Source of the DNA: Hyphomicrobiales bacterium
GTDB lineage: Bacteria; Pseudomonadota; Alphaproteobacteria; Rhizobiales; JAKIUO01
DNA: 6,044 bases
Assembly: GCA_027069645.1 (NCBI GenBank)
Contig: JALXEI010000148.1
Span: 1 to 6,044 of the forward strand
Direction of reading: 5' to 3'
In this document: one piece after another, positions 5,972-6,044 of the stretch
Numbering within the stretch: the stretch's first letter is position 1
Layout of the letters: each line of letters begins with the position of its first letter
Translations under genes and position numbers: made by a program
Notes under the pieces: generated by a model
Database searches by the model: none
What the model was told of the DNA's origin: nothing
Seen by the model: the letters and a program-made list of their open reading frames with translations, nothing else

Positions 5972-6044
5972 GTCAAATTTGGCCTTGCATGCCGTGTCCA
6001 TTCCGTAATAGATGTTGTGTCTGACCACTGTAGCACTCTTTCCG

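Noticed and set aside
5952..6008. Tiny plus-strand open frame of 18 codons (MNRAGLLSNLALHAVSIP)
   Set aside because: There is no convincing ribosome binding site, no attenuator-like structure follows it, and such short frames are common by chance.
5928..6044. Plus-strand frame starting at ATG 5928 and open to the window end (39 codons)
   Set aside because: It has no clear ribosome binding site, it starts on top of the candidate minus-strand promoter, and its residues show no recognisable pattern.

Overview
The window is an ordinary-looking chromosomal piece from a Gram-negative bacterium, most likely an alphaproteobacterium. I infer this from the moderately high GC content, the GC-rich third codon positions, the Gram-negative tripartite-efflux genes and the SIMPL-domain protein; no taxonomic marker gene is present. 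Nothing suggests a mobile element, CRISPR array, tRNA or rRNA.

Layout. Positions 1-257 are a leader region. It opens with a perfect AT-rich inverted repeat (1-22), followed by a GC-rich stretch with a strong imperfect hairpin (78-120). A compact three-gene operon then runs rightward. It starts with a periplasmic adaptor (membrane fusion) protein (258-1286), followed 3 nt later by an RND-superfamily inner-membrane efflux permease of 1098 residues (1290-4586). After an 18-nt gap comes a small three-helix membrane protein of unknown function (4605-5099). A leftward gene for an exported SIMPL (DUF541) domain protein (5859-5119) converges on the operon with only 19 nt between the two stop codons. 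Positions 5860-6044 hold the SIMPL gene's upstream region, with a plausible promoter and a small palindrome.

How the genes work together. The adaptor and permease would form the inner-membrane and periplasmic parts of a proton-driven efflux pump. No outer-membrane channel gene is present, so the pump must use a TolC-like protein encoded elsewhere. The substrate cannot be read from the sequence. The third gene is probably co-transcribed, but its role is unknown. The SIMPL gene is a separate transcription unit with no demonstrated link to the pump.

I do not see a clearly new biological system. The oddities worth checking are within the permease: an internal micro-repeat that replaces the usual PGA-type motif near the N-terminus, a histidine-rich insert in the porter domain, acidic/histidine and Cys-x-x-Cys motifs in cytoplasmic loops, and Arg in place of the usual TM10 Lys. 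The operator-like palindrome and leader hairpin ahead of the operon are also worth checking.
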